NCBI GenBank assembly: GCA_900539605.1
Contig: UQCS01000005.1
Coordinates: 16,190 to 80,189, forward strand
Direction of reading: 5' to 3'
Length of the DNA: 64,000 nucleotides
Source of the DNA: an uncultured Azospirillum sp.
GTDB taxonomy: Bacteria > Pseudomonadota > Alphaproteobacteria > RF32 > CAG-239
The position numbers and the translations under genes are program-made. The notes beneath the pieces are model-generated. The model was not told the origin of the DNA. It saw only the letters and a program-made list of their open reading frames with translations, and did not search any database. How positions within the stretch are numbered: position 1 is the stretch's first letter; each line of letters opens with the position of its first letter. Positions 61,425-64,000 of this stretch are shown here, in pieces.

Positions 61425-61449
61425 AAAAAACACCTCATTAAGAGGTGCT
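61425..61449 (-). terminator. Terminator of tRNA-Arg
   Basis: Minus strand: stem AGCACCTC/GAGGTGTT with five-base loop, then TTTTT. Confidence 0.8.
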
Positions 61450-61457
61450 AAATAAAC

Positions 61458-61534
61458 TGGCGCGCTCTAGAGGATTCGAACCTCTGACCCACAGCTTAGA
61501 AGGCTGTTGCTCTATCCTGCTGAGCTAAGAGCGC
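61458..61534 (-). tRNA. tRNA-Arg (anticodon TCT)
   Basis: Minus strand from 61534: acceptor GCGCTCT/AGAGCGC, anticodon arm ACAGC-CTTCTAA-GCTGT (anticodon TCT, reads AGA/AGG), T arm AGAGG-TTCGAAT-CCTCT, discriminator G and encoded CCA (61460-61458). Confidence 0.95.
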
Positions 61535-61627
61535 ATCAACAATCGTTTTCTGTATGTAAATTGCATATTTTTTAACGATTGTCAATAATATAATATCATT
61601 TTTATTGATATTATTCATCCGCGCAAT

Positions 61628-64000
61628 CTATCCGGCTTTTTTCAGCAGATTGTTGCCGGCACAGCAGGTCAAATCCACCGTTTTGTTCCAGCCGGACACT
61701 GTATCGACGGAGATCATTTCCTGTCCCTGCAAACTTTCCGCATTAAAAACATTCAACGCCTGGACCAGCTGCTGTGCTCCGTTGAAGCCCATACTGTCAT
61801 TGTCAAAAGAGTTTTCTTCAATCCGGCCGCGAAACATTGCCATTTCTTCCGCATCGGGAACAAACACGGTTCCGTCAGCAAACTCCAGCTTAAACTTGCG
61901 GGGATTGCCGTAAAAACAATCAACAATATGCATTCCTTGTTCACGATCACCGTTAACATAAACGTACAATTGATGATTATCCCGCTCAAATGCAAGCTGG
62001 TTAAGACTGATTCCTTCTCCAAAACGGATCGTATCCGTTTCGTTATAACGATCGGTAATAACATCAAATCCGTCGCCCAAACTCCAAACATAAGTGTCGT
62101 TGCCCCGGCCGCCGTACAACATATCATTGCCGCGCCCGCCCTCAATCCAGTCGTTGCCGTCATTATCACTGATATTGTCATCCCCGTCAAAACCAAGCAG
62201 AATATCGTCAAAGGTTTCGCCGCCGCCCGCACCCGGCACGCTGTTCCAGTGGCTGATAACATATTCATAATCCCAGCTGCTGCCATCGGCAAACCTAATC
62301 TCGTCAATCACACTTGAAGAAGTCCCCTGTCGGTCAAAATAGCTGAGTACCCGTACCTAATCTTCGGCGCTGCCGTCATTATAATGCACGGTTACAACCA
62401 GATCAAACCCCTGCCGCAACAACGTCACTTGTCCGGGAACAATCCCCTCGCCAAACAAAATCACGTCCGGCGCTTCTCCCGCCGCATCGTTGTCAAGATT
62501 ATCAATCGTATCTTGCCCAAACCCTTTTTCAAACACATAGGTATCGGCACCGTTGCCGCCGCAAAGAAAATCATCGCCTGCTCCGCCGATCAGTCGGTCG
62601 TCGCCGTCACCGCCAAACAGATAATCGTCACCGTTTTCTCCCGATAACACGTCATTACCGGCCTCGCCGTACAAATGGTCGTCACCGTCGCCGCCGTGCA
62701 CGCTGTCATTACCGCCGCCGGCATAAATCCGGTCATGGCCGCCGCGGCCATTTAGGTTTTCTTCGGCGTCGGTACCGTAAATAACGTCATTACCGGCACT
62801 GCCGTCAACATTATAAGCGAAATAAACGCCCAGATCTTCGTCCAAACCGGCATTATGCGCTGCTTCCGCCGCCTGTTTAAAAGCGGTGCAAATCATCTCA
62901 AAATTATCAAAGTACCGCAATGCCGATGACAACTCGCCGATCACAATCCGGCACTGAGCCGCATTGTCCTCGTACAAAGACGCCAGAGAAGCCACGCAGG
63001 CTGTGGCATCGGCACGCCACACCCCGCTTTCGGCATCATAAACCAGCGTAATCCCGTCAACATAAGTTTTGTAATTGCCTTCCAGCAACAAACAAGACTT
63101 CACATAATCCCGCAATTTGTCATACGCCTGCAAAATATACGGCGCCGCATGACGATGCGGGTTTTTGTCCCGTTCTCCGGTGCACCATGTTCCCAAGAAC
63201 TCTTTGCCCAAAAATTCTTCCAAAGCCTCAAGCTTGCGGCAGTCTCCGAGAACATTGCCGTAAAAACGGCTGGGATTACGCCCTTCCGGATCCATTTCAT
63301 ATACCCCTGCCCAGCGATATATAATTTCATCCAACAAATTGTCGCGCACCGTAACATCGTCTGCGCCAACATACTGCAACACCAGACTTTTCAAGTCTCC
63401 GCTTTCATCCAACGCCATTGCGGTATGCAAATCATAAACATTTCCGGAAGCTGTAATGTTTGGCAAAGCAGCAATGTCGAGAGTTATTTCCAAAGTTCTT
63501 TCAAAGATCGTCTTTTCGGGGTTGGTATCAAACCAGACATCCGTAATGTTTCCGGTTGTTCCGTCATTTTTGATTATTGTTCCGCTCTGAGCATGTTTGT
63601 TGCCGTTAGCATCAACAACTTCTTGGTGTGTGTAATCCAGATTAATTCCTGATATCCCGGCGCTTTCAAGTGTTATCAACTCTCCGGTATCAACTTTGCC
63701 GTTAGTGTTTTTGTCCTGCCAGATCATAACCTGGTTCCACGCTTCGTCCAACGAATTAAACACTCCGTCATTGTTGCTGTCCAACTCTTCCAACGCTTCA
63801 AAACCGTTTGTCGCTTTTTCTCCGGTCGACAACAGTGTTTGGTTTCCAAACAACTCGCCGCCGTTGTCTATCTCGCCGTTTCCGTTGATATCTCGAACCA
63901 AAAGCCCGTCATCCTGACCAACCCAGCCGCTGTCAACGTCTCAACCCCGTCACCGTCCAAATCTATAACCAACGGTGAACGTAGTTGCTCACTTAATTTA
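61628..64000 (-). pseudogene. RTX/hemolysin-type calcium-binding protein, broken, continues past the window
   Basis: The minus-strand frame encodes an RTX exoprotein: an N-terminal acidic segment with LVIDLDGDGVET and GWVGQDDGLLVRDINGNGEI (near the window end), a long middle region, then about eight nonapeptide GGxGxDx repeats (GGHDRIYAGGGNDSVHGGDG and onward, about 62560-62800) and more repeats in the second part (62050-62250). A TAG codon at 62357-62359 splits it in frame between GSAED and VRVLSYFDRQG; TAG is a normal stop codon elsewhere in the window. Near 63935 the frame also shifts by one base, between DGVET and DSGWVGQDD. No type I secretion gene is in the window. RTX repeats usually bind Ca2+ outside the cell. 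Two lesions make a decayed gene most likely. Confidence 0.82.

Noticed and set aside
61750..62850. CRISPR-like periodicity in the RTX region
   Set aside because: The repeats are coding nonapeptide units (27 bases) with variable DNA sequence and no spacers.
61628..63901. TAG as a sense codon (recoding) in the RTX gene
   Set aside because: Other genes here end normally at TAG (for example 1030, 11792 and 29208), and the RTX gene has a second, unrelated frameshift.

Overview
The window reads as one contiguous chromosomal segment of a low-to-mid GC alphaproteobacterium. The pointers are a CcrM-type GANTC adenine methyltransferase beside rnhB, an lspA / BamF-like lipoprotein / double M16 peptidase cluster, a mutually divergent mfd and recG pair with recJ and a DUF502 protein nearby, and the yqeY-dnaG-rpoD block. 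LPS genes (kdsA, pagP) and several lipoproteins show a Gram-negative envelope. GC content, the few carbohydrate genes (pgi, tpiA, ackA, an MFS carrier, a SemiSWEET) and many short orphan genes suggest a host-associated, possibly gut, lineage; that last point is inference only.

Layout. 1-6.6 kb: rnhB, a small orphan, ccrM, then an overlapping operon of two tandem Ppx/GppA phosphatases, rlmE and an RsmB-type rRNA methyltransferase. 6.7-15.3 kb: tRNA-Leu, mgtE, lspA-bamF-like-M16-M16, pgi, mutL. 15.4-19.1 kb is an accessory patch: tRNA-His, a FAD oxidoreductase, a 56-aa orphan, a frameshifted secreted protein, tRNA-Gly with a duplicated 3' end, and a secreted Lys/Ala/Glu-rich protein. 19.2-29.2 kb: ppiD, tpiA, secG, pyrG, pagP, kdsA, an orphan membrane protein, recO and parC. 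29.2-30.4 kb has no intact gene but many hairpins. 30.4-35.1 kb: yejF, yejE and a 694-aa membrane protein that resembles a sulfatase without its metal site. 35.2-46.8 kb: rpsD, then ompA-like/recJ/DUF502/DUF1796, a DUF192 lipoprotein, mfd, recG and a DUF1847 protein. 47.3-47.7 kb is a second gene-free, strongly structured stretch. 47.7-52.3 kb: rpoD, dnaG, yqeY. 52.4-61.5 kb: DUF4105 and DUF3015 envelope proteins, greA, a 55-aa Cys-rich protein, trxB, ackA, an orphan membrane protein, an HD hydrolase, an MFS carrier, SemiSWEET and tRNA-Arg. 61.6 kb to the end: an RTX-repeat protein broken by an in-frame amber codon and a frameshift.

Most of the window is ordinary housekeeping. The parts that deserve a second look are the two structured gene-free regions (29.24-29.43 and about 47.38-47.70 kb), the set of orphan genes that share a consensus promoter followed by a short AT-rich leader without a Shine-Dalgarno sequence, the tRNA-Gly 3'-end duplication, the pseudoenzyme-like 694-aa protein next to yejEF, and the damaged RTX and secreted genes. 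No CRISPR array, intact insertion sequence, phage module or recognisable defence system was seen.
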